From Poa pratensis (Eukaryota; Streptophyta; Magnoliopsida; Poales; Poaceae): a stretch of 64,000 nucleotides of DNA. Below are positions 12,366 to 24,506 of the stretch, piece by piece. The stretch's first letter is position 1. Each line of letters opens with the position of its first letter. A program made the translations under genes and the position numbers. The notes under the pieces were generated by a model, which searched no databases, was not told the origin of the DNA, and worked only from the letters and a program-made list of their open reading frames with translations. The DNA is taken from positions 18,795,491 to 18,859,490 of the forward strand of contig CAMZMU010000089.1 of NCBI GenBank assembly GCA_947311845.1, given 5' to 3'.

Positions 12366-13660
12366 GCCGCTGCCAGGATCGGTCCATTGAAAATTTGGGG
12401 CCGGGGGCAATACAATTTTTACTAAACCTTTATACTTATCTATTTGTTTTTACGATGTTACAATTTTTAGTAAGTACGATTTTCCATCTATTGACATAGT
12501 TTATTCACGAATTGGCAATGTTACTAAATATTAGCTTTTAAAAAAATAAGGTAGGGGAAGCTCCTAAACCCATTTTTTAAACAATAAGAACCCAAATCCG
12601 TTTACGTGAGGACTTGACTTCTTTACTAAATATTAGTTGGTCTGTTTTAAAACTATGTTTTCTATAATGCATAATCTATATAATTGATACATATTTATCG
12701 TAAAGGTCTCCAGAGAACACGATCTAACAAATATCTCAATAGCGGTTTCTACTGTATGATAAATTAAGCGTATTTACAGAAACTTTTAGATTATAAACTT
12801 AACCAATTTATTCTTCACTCCATTTTCATGGTCAAAATCGTATAGCAAGTCAACATTTAACAAAGTGTGCATGTTATATACTTCGTATTGAAACAACATT
12901 GCTTAGAGTAATCACCAGTAATATAAATTGGAGTGGATTCTAATATGTTTGTATATGTAATTTTATTTGACATTATCTTAACCAATATGCTTGTCATCAT
13001 CTGGTGTATGCATGTCCCCTGTCACTTTATGAAATAAAATGTATAGCACAAAATTAAACATGTAAATACATCGGAAGTGTATGGATTGAGCTTTATAAAT
13101 GGCATTGTTGCATTTTGTCTTGTGAAATACTTTTATTCGTATGTATTTATAATATTATTGGGACATATTATAAGTGAAAATCATAATCAAAGTTGTGCGT
13201 TGTTGACCTGAAGAGTCATTCATAATTAAGGCTCTGTTTGAAATCTCCATTTTTCAAAATAAAAATATATTAATACCATAATATTTCAGTGTTCGTACAA
13301 GCAATAATTTAGATTTTCCCTTTTTTGGTTTAAGAAAAAAGAGGAGTGGACCACTTTTTCCAATACTTAAATTTTTTGAGAATAACATGGTCTTTCAAAA
13401 CTACAATATTTATAGAGCCAAACACTTCAAAGTATGTTAAATTGTAGTAATTTTATTAATCATTGTATTCTAAAAAAATAAACAATACTTTGCTGCCAAA
13501 GGCATCCTTATATTAATTTTTTAGTGAGTAAATAGTTTATTGGGTGTAATGGAAAATACCATAGTGATTACTATATAGTTAACCATTTTGGCCCTTCTCT
13601 TTTTGGGGGCATGGGCGGTCGCCCTTCTTGCCCGACCTATGGGCCGGTCCTGGCCGCTGC
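12366..13660. mobile_element. Non-autonomous hAT element with 8-bp TSD
   Basis: Element 12374-13652 (1279 bp) begins CAGGATCGGTCC and ends GGGCCGGTCCTG, an imperfect inverted pair of the CAGGGCCGGTCC class. It is flanked by exact GCCGCTGC copies at 12366-12373 and 13653-13660, the 8-bp duplication of hAT insertion. The interior is very AT-rich and has no transposase. It separates the small ORF at 12151-12303 from the rest of its GC-rich leader. Confidence 0.85.
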
Positions 13661-14097
13661 AAAGGAAGTGAGGCGGAGGAGGAGGAAGACGATCAAGTAC
13701 GGGAGTGGAGTAGCTAGCTGCTATAGCGATGTCTTGGCTATTAACTCCCTGTGGTTTTCCCTTTTATCGTACTTTTTCGGCTATTCAAATCGGTTCTTAC
13801 GAGCTACGCATCCGGCTGAAAAGGATAACATCATCTAAACAAAAAGTATGACATTCTGATCTAAAGAATATTTGCCATTTTCCTCGAAATGTAAATGTCC
13901 GTATTCTGTTTACGTGCAAATTCTTATGGACGAAAAAAATTGTGCGAACAGAACTAAACAAAATTAAGCCATAGAAAAATCTTGTTAGGGCATTAAGTCT
14001 TTTTCCTGCCTATGACACATGAAATTTTGGTAAAAAAAGGCAGGAACACACATTTAACGTTTTTTTATCTGAAGATGCTGCACCCCCATTTACCGGA

Positions 14098-14503
14098 TTG
14101 AGATCCGGTGCCTTGCCATGGTCAAGGTACCAGCGGACTGAGATCCGGGCCTTGCCATGGTCAAGGCACCACTGAACAGTGTTATGCCTTTCTGATTGGG
14201 CCGTTAGATTGACAATAGCCTGATAAGATTAAACTGTAGCAGCGCACTGTGGACCGCTCTGTAGCAGTTGTACTGTTGATCAATGTATTGATGCAATCTG
14301 TACAACTGTCTTAATCAGCAGTACAACTGATCAACAGTACAACTGCTACAACTGCCCAATCAGCATCTGCTACAACTGCTACATAGAGGTCCACAGTGCG
14401 CTGCTACAGTTTAATCAAATCCGTCTATTGTCAATCTAACGGCCCAATCAGCAAGGCAAAACACTCTTCACTGGTGCCTTGACCATGGCAAGGCAACCGG
14501 GCC
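14098..14503. repeat. Long inverted-repeat (fold-back) element
   Basis: The left arm (from about 14146) and right arm (to 14503) are near-complementary for well over 100 bp: GGGCCGTTAGATTGACAATAG reads outward from both sides, and CTGTAGCAGCGCACTGTGGACC and CCTTGCCATGGTCAAGGCACC recur in inverted order. The left border is itself partly duplicated (GATCCGGTGCCTTGCCATGG, then GATCCGGGCCTTGCCATGG). The loop is rich in TACAACTG units. Likely a Mutator-like or fold-back MITE; the target duplication was not resolved. Confidence 0.7.
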
Positions 14504-14639
14504 ATCTTGATGAATCTCCTCAATTATATGACGATGTAGGATTACAATACTACCGACATAGGCTCGTGACAGTTTATCAGTTCAACCATTTACAACAAAA
14601 GTATCACGCAAAATAAGAAATAGCACTCGCCATCCTCTC

Positions 14640-15373
14640 TCCCTTGGGAAGTCTGGTCCTTGGCTAAGGTTTTGGTTGCTCTGCCGCTTCTTTCCCACAC
14701 ACCTATCTTGGTTTCCACTATCCACCCACAAATTCAGGCTAAACGCTTTCCTCCCTTACTTAGAAAATTCAGTAAACGACTTCCCGGTTGGATAGGAAAA
14801 ATGCTTCCTATTAGTAGCCGTGGCATTCTTGCTAAAGCAACTCTTCGTTCCATGGCCTCTCACCTCTTGTCTGCCATTGTCGTGCCAGCAGGCACCATTC
14901 AGGAGTTTGATAAAATTTGTAGGGCATTCTTTTGGGCTGATTACGACCATGTTGGTGGTGGCCAATGTAAAGGTTCTTGGGAGGAATTTTGCGCCCCGGT
15001 CTCCAAAGGGGGTCTCGGCTTTCGCTGCCCAAGAACTCACAACACTACGCTTTTTATGAAATTTCTTTCCAAGATTCACTCGTCATCCTCTCTCTCCCTT
15101 GTAAGTCTACTTCTGTTCTTTCTACGACTCAACAGATCAAAAGGATCTTGGAGACTCTCATCGCCTAGACTCTATCATTTGGAAGGATTTCCTTTCCTGC
15201 CTACTTTCCGCAAGATTTCCAAGGTCACCATCGGATCAGGAACATGCACTTCTTTTTTGGCATGACACTCGATTTGAAAACTCAACGTTTTGTCAATGTT
15301 TTCCCGCTATTTTCTCGCATTCTATTAGACCTAAATCGTCTGTTGCCCTTGACTACTCCTCTTCCCCTGTAGC
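14640..15373 (+). pseudogene. LINE ORF2 remnant, 5' piece
   Basis: The open stretch 14660-15265 encodes a post-RT LINE region: LPGWIGKMLPISSRGILAKA, then EFDKICRAFFWADYD and KGGLGFRCP, the familiar order of plant LINE ORF2. It is interrupted at 15373 by a copia solo LTR (TSD GTAGC) and resumes at about 17492. Confidence 0.75.
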
Positions 15374-17491
15374 CATTGGGTTACGTAGCAGAATTTAAAA
15401 ATTTCCGAACTACGTAACGTCCAGGAACATCTATGAAGATACAAGTGATACGTCCAAAACGTATCTACTTTTCCGAACACTTTTGCTGTTGTTTTACCTC
15501 TAACTTGTATGATTTGGATGCAACTAACATGGACTAACGCTGTTTTCAGCAGAATTGCCCTGGTGTCTTCTTTTTGTGCAGAAAAGTCAACTTTCGAGAA
15601 AAACTCCGAAAACAATTGCGATCGTCATATTTCACCGGAAGACCCACGGAGCCAGAAGGGGAGTCGGAGAGGCCACACCAGGCAGCCACGCCATAGCTGG
15701 GCGCGGCTGGGGGTGGGGCCGCGCCCAAGTGTGGCGTGGCCACCTCGGTCGCCCCCGACGCTCCCCTTTGGACTATATATTGCCCTTGACCTAAATATCG
15801 AGGGGGGTTCGACCATATTTCGCGAAACACATCCACGCTCCACCGCCGCCGCGATCTCTATTCCGGGGATCAGAAGTTCCGTTCTGGCACCCTGCCGGGA
15901 CGGGGATTCGGAGGAGATCATCACCATCGTCATCACCACCGCCTCTCCATCAACCATCAATGATTCCCCCATCCATGTGTGAGTAGTTCCCTGCTGTAGG
16001 CTGAGGGGATGGTAGGGATTGGATGAGATTGTTCATGTAATAAGTTGCCAGATTGTTAGGGCATGGTGCCTAGTATCCATTGTTAGTGCTATTTATCATT
16101 GTTGCAACTTGTTGTGCTTAATGCTTGCCACTAGGGCCCGAGTGCCATGATCTCAGATCTGAACATGTTGTTGATGCATGAGAATAATTATGTTTTAGAT
16201 CATATCTGCAAGTTGTTTTCACCTGTTATTGTCCGGAACCCGAGGCCCCGGAGTGACAGCAACCGGGATAACTGGAGGGGATGGCTTTGACTTGAGGATT
16301 ACGTGTGTTCACGGAGTGTTAATGCATTGCTCCGGTACTTTATTAAAAGGAGTACCTTAATTGCCAGTAGTTTCCCTTGAGGCCCCGCTGCAAACGGGCT
16401 GGCAGGACAGTAGATGTTGTGCAAGTTTCTCATTGCGAGCACGTACGACTATATACGGAACACATGCCTATGTTTGACTAGTACTAGGATGCTTTTATAA
16501 TTGTTTACCTGCAAATGCCCTGAGTTATGATTATTACATGAGCGCTCTTATCCATGCAACGCCCGTACATCCGTCCCTATGCCTACAGTACTTTTAATCC
16601 TGCTGTTTACTGAAATTACTGCTGCTGTCTTTGTTACACTGTTGCTGCTATTACTTTGTTACTACTGCTGTTATATCACCGTTGCTACTGATAATATGTG
16701 TCGAGGAAGTCTACTTTCAGGTGCAGCTGAACTGACAATTCATCTGTTAAGGTTTATATTTATTCTTTGGCTCCCCTTGTGTCGAATCAATAAATTTGGG
16801 TTTTACTTCCCTCGAAGACTGTTGCGATCCCCTATACTTGTGGGTCATCAGATGCCATTACTCTTTACCCGTGTTCGAGCATCCCATGATATTTGCATAT
16901 CACAACTTTGTCTGCGCAGACTTATCGATGGACGCTTTCCCACTAGAGTGGATCCAGGTTGTATCTCCCTATATTACCTAGAGGTGTGATTCCCAGTCTT
17001 GAACTACTATGATCATAATATACCTTCGAGGTTACCCAGCGATAGCCGTTTTGATCACCCAGTTACGGCCGTAATACTTGACTATGCCAAAGCTTCCCCT
17101 CTAGTATATACAATCATAAATTCTCATGGTCTAAGGAATAAACAAGCAACCAATCTTAGACTATACTATTTTACTTGAAACTTGATCTTGTAGTATATCA
17201 TACTTTTGGGTCTTCCCAGACACAGTGTAAAACTTAACAATGTGCTCTCATTAATAATGGCAAGAACTTATGCCCATGGCTGGAAAACATCGCCATCCAG
17301 TATTAACGAGTTTGTCCAAGAGACATGACAAAGGGTATTCAGGGTTTGATTATATCCTTACACGTGCGTATGTGTTTTCCTATAAATCTCACATTTATAG
17401 ACCATAGCAGTTATAGTATAAAGATATAATTCATTAATTCATGAAACAGATGTATATTTATTGTCTCTCAGGGCATACATCCAACAGTAGC
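15369..17491 (-). mobile_element. BARE/Angela-like copia solo LTR, reverse orientation
   Basis: The LTR 15374-17486 is flanked by GTAGC at 15369-15373 and 17487-17491. Read on the minus strand it opens TGTTGGATGTATGCCCTGAG then GACAATAAATA, the BARE/Angela start, includes CTTAGACCATGAGA, and closes in the GCTACGTAACCCAA type end; the terminal TG/CA at the 15374 end is mutated. There is no internal coding region, hence a solo LTR. A second LTR (15446-16850) is nested within it. Confidence 0.75.
15446..16850 (+). mobile_element. Nested LTR, TGATACG...GTCATCA type
   Basis: A 1405-bp unit runs from TGATACGTCCAAAACGTATC to TATACTTGTGGGTCATCA, the start and end of a common Triticeae LTR family. 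A TATA-like ACTATATATTGCCC lies near 15773 and a CAATAAA signal near 16789. No internal domain or primer-binding region follows, so it is a solo LTR inside the copia LTR. The 5-bp flanks (ACAAG, GATGC) do not match, so the original duplication is lost or the borders have decayed. Confidence 0.7.
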
Positions 17492-18240
17492 ATCACCTAT
17501 CTCTCACATGACGTGGGCTTTAACCTTCCGATTCTGCAATCTCTCTTAGCCTTGTTCACTTGGTTCAAACGTCCCAGATGTTAGGGTTGCGCTTCTTGAC
17601 AGCAGGCCTCTAACCAGTAAATCAACGTATTCGGCAGCTTTTTTGAACATTTGCAGGATGCACCCTTCGCAACTCCGACTTGAAAGAACTACTCGATGAA
17701 TCGCTACCGCATGTTCCTATTGTTGGCAGATCGTGAACGGCTTTTCACCAACCTGTGCCACTTTCAGAAGGGGTTGGCAGTGTCTGTCGCTTGCCTGTTT
17801 TACACGTGTGCTGAATCCACCGTACACCTGCTTCTTCACTGCGCCTCCATCCAGCCTTTCTGGACCGTTGTTCCCGCTCTTCATGATGACGTGAGGGTGT
17901 GTGTATTCAGTTACGATATTTATAGGATATGACGGGTCCCCTAATTGCGTAGCTCGATCCTCGGTTTTAATTTGTGCCCTAATATTTGGAAGCGACGAAA
18001 AACAAAAGTTTTTCGGGATGAAGTGGAACCGGTGAAGCTGGTCTTTCGCAGGTGTGCCGAAGATCTGTTTCTTTGGACTCACCGTTTCTCGTCATGTTTG
18101 CCCACTTAGCCTCCAATGTATAGCATAGCTTAGTTTTCCTTTTAAACTTCTTCTTCTCCACCTTTCCTTCGTGGCAATGTACTTGTATTTAGTTTCTTGA
18201 CTTTGCCTTTTTTATTTTTCTTTGGTTTCCCATGTAAGTG
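17492..18240 (+). pseudogene. LINE ORF2 remnant, 3' piece (zinc-knuckle region)
   Basis: Continuation of the LINE split at 15373. Around 17696-17890 the frame shows ACLFYTCAESTVHLLLHCAS followed by IQPFW, the zf-RVT C..C..H..C pattern found after plant reverse transcriptases. Upstream, DSRPLTSKSTYSAAF is the preceding linker. Frameshifted, no intact ORF. No poly(A) tail could be placed with confidence. Confidence 0.7.
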
Positions 18241-18360
18241 ACTGTTTGTTGGTTATTGGAAATGGTCGATGAGAATTAAGTAGAAGTGCAAACCATGGTC
18301 AAAATCCTTCACGCGGAGCCTCCTAGTGCACGACTTAACGCGGAAAATAGAAATTTTCTA

Positions 18361-18445
18361 CTTCCTCCGATCGGGAAAGATTGTCGTGAGTAGTACTACT
18401 CAATTGTACATGACTAGCTATTTTCATAAACCTTATAGGAGGGAG
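18361..18445. mobile_element. Decayed Stowaway-type MITE
   Basis: CTTCCTCCGATCGGG at the left and TATAGGAGGGAG at the right, with TA on both sides (18359-18360, 18446-18447). The interior is diverged and the ends are imperfect. Confidence 0.55.
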
Positions 18446-18948
18446 TATTTTTTTAATAGAATTTCCTAGGTTTTTTTTTTCTTTTTTAGGGAAAGAATTT
18501 GCCTAGGTGGACCGTGGACGGTGTCGTTCAAGGCTAACCCTCCACACTCGGCCCGTTAGGGCCGCCCGCCCGCTAACTCTAACTCTACCCGGGTCCCGGG
18601 CCGGCATGCGCACAACTCCACCGAAGCCCGCCGTCCCCGTCAGAGCTCGCCGACGACTTCGACCACACGGCTCTGCTCTTCTCCGACCGCGCCGGAGCTC
18701 GCCTACGCCAAGGATTGGGAGGGGTCTCGGAATCTTTTTTGCGGTGAGTCGAAACAGCGCATCAGCTATCCAATTCTCTATTCTCTTCCGCTTCGTGTTC
18801 CTCTCGACTCCGTTCCCAACCATCTCTACCACTCTCCGTACCAGCAAGCAGCGGTGGTGCGTCTCCCCACCCCAGGCCGGCGCTCTCAGTCTGGCGAAAA
18901 GGAATAGCTTCCTGCACACTCTCGTCGTGAAGGCGGGGAGCGCGAATC

Positions 18949-21900
18949 ATGGGAACTTCCGTGGCCCAGGAATCGGATCTCTGGAAGCAAATCGACGGCG
19001 CCGAGTGGTTAGGCTCCTCCTCCTTCTGACCCGATTCTCACTACTCTATTATCTTTTCACTTCGTTTTCTATCCATGTGGTCCGTGGTCGTACTTGTTCA
19101 TCCTGCTTGCTCATCACCATGCGATTGAATGGATGAAATATGATTGTCACCATACAACTTCTAGCTAGCAACCTATGATATCGTAACTTCCTTTATTTTG
19201 GAAGTGTAACAAGACTCGTACTTGGACTAGTAAATCAACATGCTTGCCATACTAAATTAGAATTTCCTTTCTTCTGATTGCTGATGACTCTTGGACTGGA
19301 GCAGCAGGCCATGTTGCATTATTGTGCTTATCGTTTTAGTAAAGCATGCACTGATCCAAAAGGGGAAATAATAATGGAAGTTGTTCACTTACTTGGTTGT
19401 AATCCTCATGGCCCAGCTGTCTGGTCAGCGGATCATTCGACCAGGCGATTTTGACTGCATTATCCGTCTCTGATCAAATTCGAGCGGACGCTGCACGAGG
19501 GATACACGACGGTGATGAGCTCTTGGAAATGCTTGAGTTAGCTGGGATGGTACTTGTTCAGGCACTTAAAGAGCTTAGAAGGTAAAATATTTTCATGTCC
19601 TCCCAATCTGTGCTAAGCCCTTGTGTTCTATTCAATATTCAGTATTTCTTTTATGTGCTGTAACAACTTAAGGATGTTGATCGAGCAGAATTTTCAATAC
19701 ATCTAACATACCAAAAGCGGTTACTTTAAGAATGCTTCTAGGCTTTCCGGAAAAAATCTGCAATAACTTTAAAGCAAAATAAGAGTATGATTAAATGAAC
19801 AACCACCTAACCTTTTCTAAGGAAGGGCCAAATTGTCACTTTGAAATTTGAATTATTAGTTTTCCAATTAAGTTCATACCTCGGGCCTGTCCATTTCCAG
19901 AACCCATGTACACATTCTTAAGAACAACAAACTGGACGCGGACAGGACAAGTGAGCAATGGGTAAAAAGAGTCAAGGCCATGGAATGTCAAGGTGGCAAC
20001 AAAAGGGAGAGGGGGAGATGCAGTAGTGCACTGCTACTTCTTGTTCGCAATTTCACTTGCCCGTAGCTGCATGCCTTTATGGTCTGCAGTCTGCTACTTC
20101 TACATGGACACAAATCATGGTAGTCCACCTGTGGCGGTGGTGCTTTGACAGCTACTATTGGAGAAGCATCTGCCTAACTCCTTCCTTAATTGAGAGACCT
20201 TAATCCACCAGTAAGCACACTCGGCAACGATTCTGCCGTCAAGGCTCTTGCCCAGGACGTGGCGGTGGAGGCGACATAGAGTAGCTAGCTTGTTGCCGTA
20301 GTGGTCACTATAAGCTATCTGCTCCATGATGTTCACGGCGATTATCACACACAATTTCATACTCCCCATGATCCAGAGTTGTAATTAGGGGTTTCATTAG
20401 CGATGGAGGGGTATCATGATGACAGCGATGGCAGGTTGAGCGGCGCGGCGGATAAAGATCATTGGGTGAAGGAGAACCCGGATCGAGCGGTTTTGGACTT
20501 GGGCTTGACCCTAATGCTATGATAGATGACTAATTTGCCCTTGCACTTATCTAGTAACGCTTTGAAATTTGTGCAAGCAGAATTTTGGAAAAGCATAGAA
20601 GCACTCCTCTAAAATTAACGTGCTTATAGGTTTCTGAAAGGAGGACAACTATCCTAATTATATATGTAGTCCTAGTAAAAGGGGAAATGAAGCGTATCAT
20701 TTATTTCCAGCATGCTTGCCCCAACTATTAGCTTCCTTAGAAAGGGGTTAAATAAAGATTGTAGATATGTTTAGCAATCACTTTATTGGTACATTATATT
20801 TGCTTACGAAATATCATATTGTATATACTGAAGTCCTTAAGGGAAGATTGTAGATATGTAGGTTAGCAAGCACTTTATTTGTTACTCTAGAGCATTTGCA
20901 TAAATTTTTGTACCTGGTTCTATTCTAATATGCTTAACACATATGCTAACTGTTCCAGGACATCTGAGATGTTTATTCAGCTTAAAGCTATGTTTGGTTC
21001 AGTGGAATCAGTACCTGTGAAAATTTTCCTGACAGGGTAATTGTTACACAGAATTCTCATATGTTCCTGGGTTTGCTCAATGTGTCCCCCTTCCTGTAAT
21101 ATTGACATATATCTTTCTTGTAGGGCTACCATGCTAATGGCAGAAGGATCTGGGCCTGACCTTCGACCAGTCTTTGAGGAGTACCTTGCTAAATGGAGAT
21201 ATACTGATAATCAGGTTTATGCTTTGAATGGAGGACATGAACGATCCTCAGATGGTCTTATTACTACATCAATTATGGCAACTGAAGAATATTTGGAGGT
21301 GGCAGAATTGTATACAGTTACATTCCTTGGTATTGCCTCCAAAGAGCCTGAAAGTGCCATCTCATGGGTAGAAAAAGCACAATTGACAGACCAAGATCGA
21401 CAGGTATTTTTGTTGATGGACTATGATAATGATAGATACTGTAGCATGCCAATTTCCAAGTTAGGAGCTAGTACCTCCCATGTTTTCTTGAATACTGAAT
21501 GTGGCATTCCTTTATATTTGCCTTTAGTTTGTCCTTAATTTTTGCATTGCTTGGATCAACAATTTGTATCTTTATTTCGTTTTGCAGGAGCTACTAAAGA
21601 AACTTCATGCATTACAAACAGCTGCAAAGAAAAGGCTATCCGCTGCTACAGGAGCAAAGCAATCAGCAGAGAGGAACCTTTCCGCTTCTGTGAATGCCTC
21701 AACACCACCAACTCATGAGGATGCTCCAACAAGCACCACACGTGCACCCAATGGGAAAACACATGGCTTACCAAAGTCCATCGACCCTTCCCTTGAGCAT
21801 GTCACAAATAAATTTGATCCCCTGTTTTGGTGGTTTCATTCTGTCCGCATAAAGTTTGGCACATCACATATTGTTCTACCAAGTGGCAAGCTAATGCTTC

Positions 21901-22195
21901 TGTTCTCGCTGTTGTTCTCGACGCTTTACGTTCTCCGGAGAAAAGGTGCTGGCTTGAAGAGGTAATTGTTTCATCTGCTCGCTATAGACTTTGAAATGAT
22001 CCAGAGCATCTTGTGCTGTTTATTGACCCAAGTGGATGTTTTTAAATACAAATTTTATTGTACAGGGCTGTATTCCAACAAGCTGCATCCCTGCGACGAG
22101 CGCTCCTCGATGCCTTGCAACTCGCCTTCTCCGTGCAGATGAACCCGCTAGCTGCTGTGCAACAGACGCCACAGGCCCCTCGAGGAAGCTGGTGA
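18949..22195 (+). CDS. APEM9: APEM9-like peroxisomal membrane anchor for PEX1-PEX6
   Basis: Plant-specific tail-region membrane protein that recruits the PEX1-PEX6 AAA complex to peroxisomes for PEX5 recycling, the job of yeast Pex15 and animal PEX26. Six exons (18949-19007, 19417-19581, 20959-21036, 21124-21403, 21588-21961, 22066-22195) have consistent phases and give 361 residues. The N-terminal helical half includes DQIRADAARGIHDGDELLEM and LVQALKELRR, and a central block has AELYTVTFLGIASKEPESAI. A Ser/Thr-rich linker leads to FDPLFWW, a membrane span around LMLLFSLLFSTLYVL, and a C-terminal LAFSVQMNPLAAVQQ tail. These ordered features match the APEM9 family from memory. Intron 2 (1.4 kb) contains an antisense open frame at 20115-20369 (84 residues, unrecognised), possibly part of an insertion. 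Start context is AATCATGG. Confidence 0.85.
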
Positions 22196-22702
22196 AAGTA
22201 GAGATACGATGTACTTAACTTACCCATCGCAACATGTAACTAGCAGTACAGGAATTGAAATCCGGCACACGTGATACTAGTTTTTTTTGTGCCACTGAGA
22301 AATGTATGGGAACATAAAGGAAGACTGCTAAATACATCATGGCAATTGGCAGTGGTTTACTTTTGCCGTTCCAGGTTTGGGAGTTTTAGTTCAGACTTTG
22401 TTCTTGTTGTGCTAGTCAACTGGGTTTATACTTCAGCAAGGGCTTGTTCGGTTTGCTGATTTAGGAAGGGGATTGAGGTGGATAAAATCCCTGCCAATCC
22501 TCTTCAATCCACTTAGGTACGGGATTAACTGAACAAGGCCTAAAGTTGCAGCTACCAAGTGAGTCTGATTCACAAAATGTTTTAGAATCATGTAGAGTGA
22601 GAAAATGAAAAGACTGCCGGTGTCAGGGCTCAGCAATCAGTGTCATGAGTTTGTAAGAATCCTACGTATAGCTAAGCAAAACCATCAGCTCTGAACAACA
22701 AT

Positions 22703-22774
22703 GTGGCTGTAGTTTAGTGGTGAGAATTCCACGTTGTGGCCGTGGAGACCTGGGCTCGAATCCCAGCAGCCACA
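22703..22774 (+). tRNA. tRNA-His: tRNA-His (GTG)
   Basis: 72-nt cloverleaf without intron. The acceptor stem GTGGCTG pairs with CAGCCAC, followed by discriminator A. The anticodon arm CCACG-TTGTGGC-CGTGG puts GTG at 22736-22738. The T arm is CTGGG-CTCGAAT-CCCAG. The upstream CAACAA matches the plant Pol III start context, and a T run follows at about 22778. This is the nuclear form of the gene. Confidence 0.95.
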
Positions 22775-22975
22775 AATTATTTTGTTTGTTCTTCTGTTTA
22801 CAGATTTAGCCTTTTGTTTTGTTCCGTTGTTCTATTCAATCACACATTTACTCTGATCGATCGATTGTGTCTTTCCTTTCTTCCCGCGATTTCTCTCCGC
22901 ATTTAGATTACACAAACCTTCTACATCTCACAGCCCGTACCACCAAAACCTATATACACGTCGCGTTCACATGGA

Positions 22976-24506
22976 TCACCGGGCCGGAGACGCGTCGCCG
23001 CTGTCCCGGCCGTCCCGGCGCACGACGTCGCCATCGTCCTCCTCCACTCTGGTGGCGAGCGCGGCCTCGAGGACGTGCACGACCTTGCCCATGGAGGGCC
23101 GCACCTTGGGGTTCTGGCTGAGGCAGTCGTATGCCAGCCTCGCCACCCGCTCCAGCGCCCTGGCCGAGTAGGCGCCCTGCTGCTCCATCCTCCCGTCCAC
23201 GATCTTCTCCAGCTTCTTGCCCCGGATGAGGATGGGGCGCGCCCAGTCCACCAGGTTGCCCGCCCTCCCGGCCCTGCTGGGCTCCAGCGCCCGCCGCCCC
23301 ACCAGCATCTCCAGCAGCACCACGCCGAACCCGTACACGTCGCTCATCGCCGTCAGGTGCCCCGTCGCCATGTACTCCGGCGCCGCGTACCCGTAGGTGC
23401 CCATCACCCGGGTGGAGACGTGCGTCTTCCCGCCCATCGGGCCCTCCTTCGCCAGCCCGAAGTCCGACAGCTTCGCGTTGAAATCCTGCCAAGATTCAGG
23501 CCAATTCAGCTCTGAATTCACGCTATTTGAACTTTGAAGTGCATTTCGTTTTCAGTGACATGATCGTATCAGGGGAAGGAGGAACGGACCGCGTCGAGCA
23601 GGATGTTGGAGGTCTTGAAGTCGCGGTAGATGATGGGCCGCTCGGCGCCGTGGAGGAAGGCGAGGCCCCGCGCCACGTCCAGGGCGATCTTCACCCGGGT
23701 CGTCCACGACAGGTTGCACGCGCCTGATCCATCCAACAATGGAAGATTCAGCAGTGATGCATCTCGTTAGGGAGCAGAAATTGGCAAGAAAAATGTTTAA
23801 GCAGATTCGTGCAAGCGTTCGTACGCCGGAAGAGGTGGTTCTCGAGGCTGCCCTTGGCCATGTACTCGTACACCAGCAGCCGGTGGTCGTCCTCGCAGCA
23901 GTACCCGATGAGCTCCACCAGGTTCCGGTGGCTATACTGCCCCAGGCAACTCACCTCTGTCTGCAGAGCACGCAAAAACAATTTGACAGATCAATGAATT
24001 GGGACAGTCGACATGTCAATCGATCGACAGATATGAAACTGACCAGCCACTCCCGGTCGCCCTGGATGCCTTCCGGGTTGAGCTTCTTGACGGCCACCTG
24101 CGCCCCGGCGACGACCCCCTTGTAGACGACGCCGAAGCCGCCCTCGCCGATGATCTGGGCCGGGCTGAAGTCGCCGGTGGCCTGCCGGAGCTGGTCGTAC
24201 GTGAACAGCCTGAGGTGCCCGTACGCCGACATCGCCCGGAACTCAGCCAGGTCCTTGGGCACCGACAGCATCACCGGCTCCGAGCTTGTCTTCCGCAGCC
24301 TCGGGGGGGATGACGTCGCCGCACGCCGGGGCCGCGGCCGCGGCCGCGGCTCGTCTGCACGAAAGCAAAACTCAATGGTGTACGTTGGAGAGCAATCAGG
24401 ATAACCAAGGTGCGAAAACACATGTACGCACGGTACCTTGGTGATCCTGGTCGCGGCGGCGGACCGGCCGCATGTCGCCGCAGCTGGAGATGATCCAGCG
24501 ATGCAT
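22976..24506 (-). CDS. Receptor-like cytoplasmic kinase, RLCK class VII (PBL type)
   Basis: Serine/threonine kinase of the family that relays signals from plasma-membrane receptors in immunity and growth. Five minus-strand exons (24437-24506, 24044-24354, 23825-23960, 23590-23723, 22976-23485) give 386 residues. The P-loop [11 protein letters not shown] is at 93-103, the VAVK lysine at 113, the catalytic loop [13 protein letters not shown] has Asp207, DFG is at 225-227, and the activation segment reads [18 protein letters not shown]. The loop motif [12 protein letters not shown] is diagnostic of class VII. The N-terminus [14 protein letters not shown] lacks Gly2, so the N-myristoylation common in this class is not predicted; a basic Pro-Arg stretch follows at about 26-34. 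Very high third-position GC is typical of grass kinases. The first exon is the least certain part. Confidence 0.9.

Noticed and set aside
22950..23515. Long Gly/Arg- or Pro/His-rich frames on both strands
   Set aside because: Shadows of the GC-rich last exon of the class VII kinase, whose conserved motifs fix the true frame.
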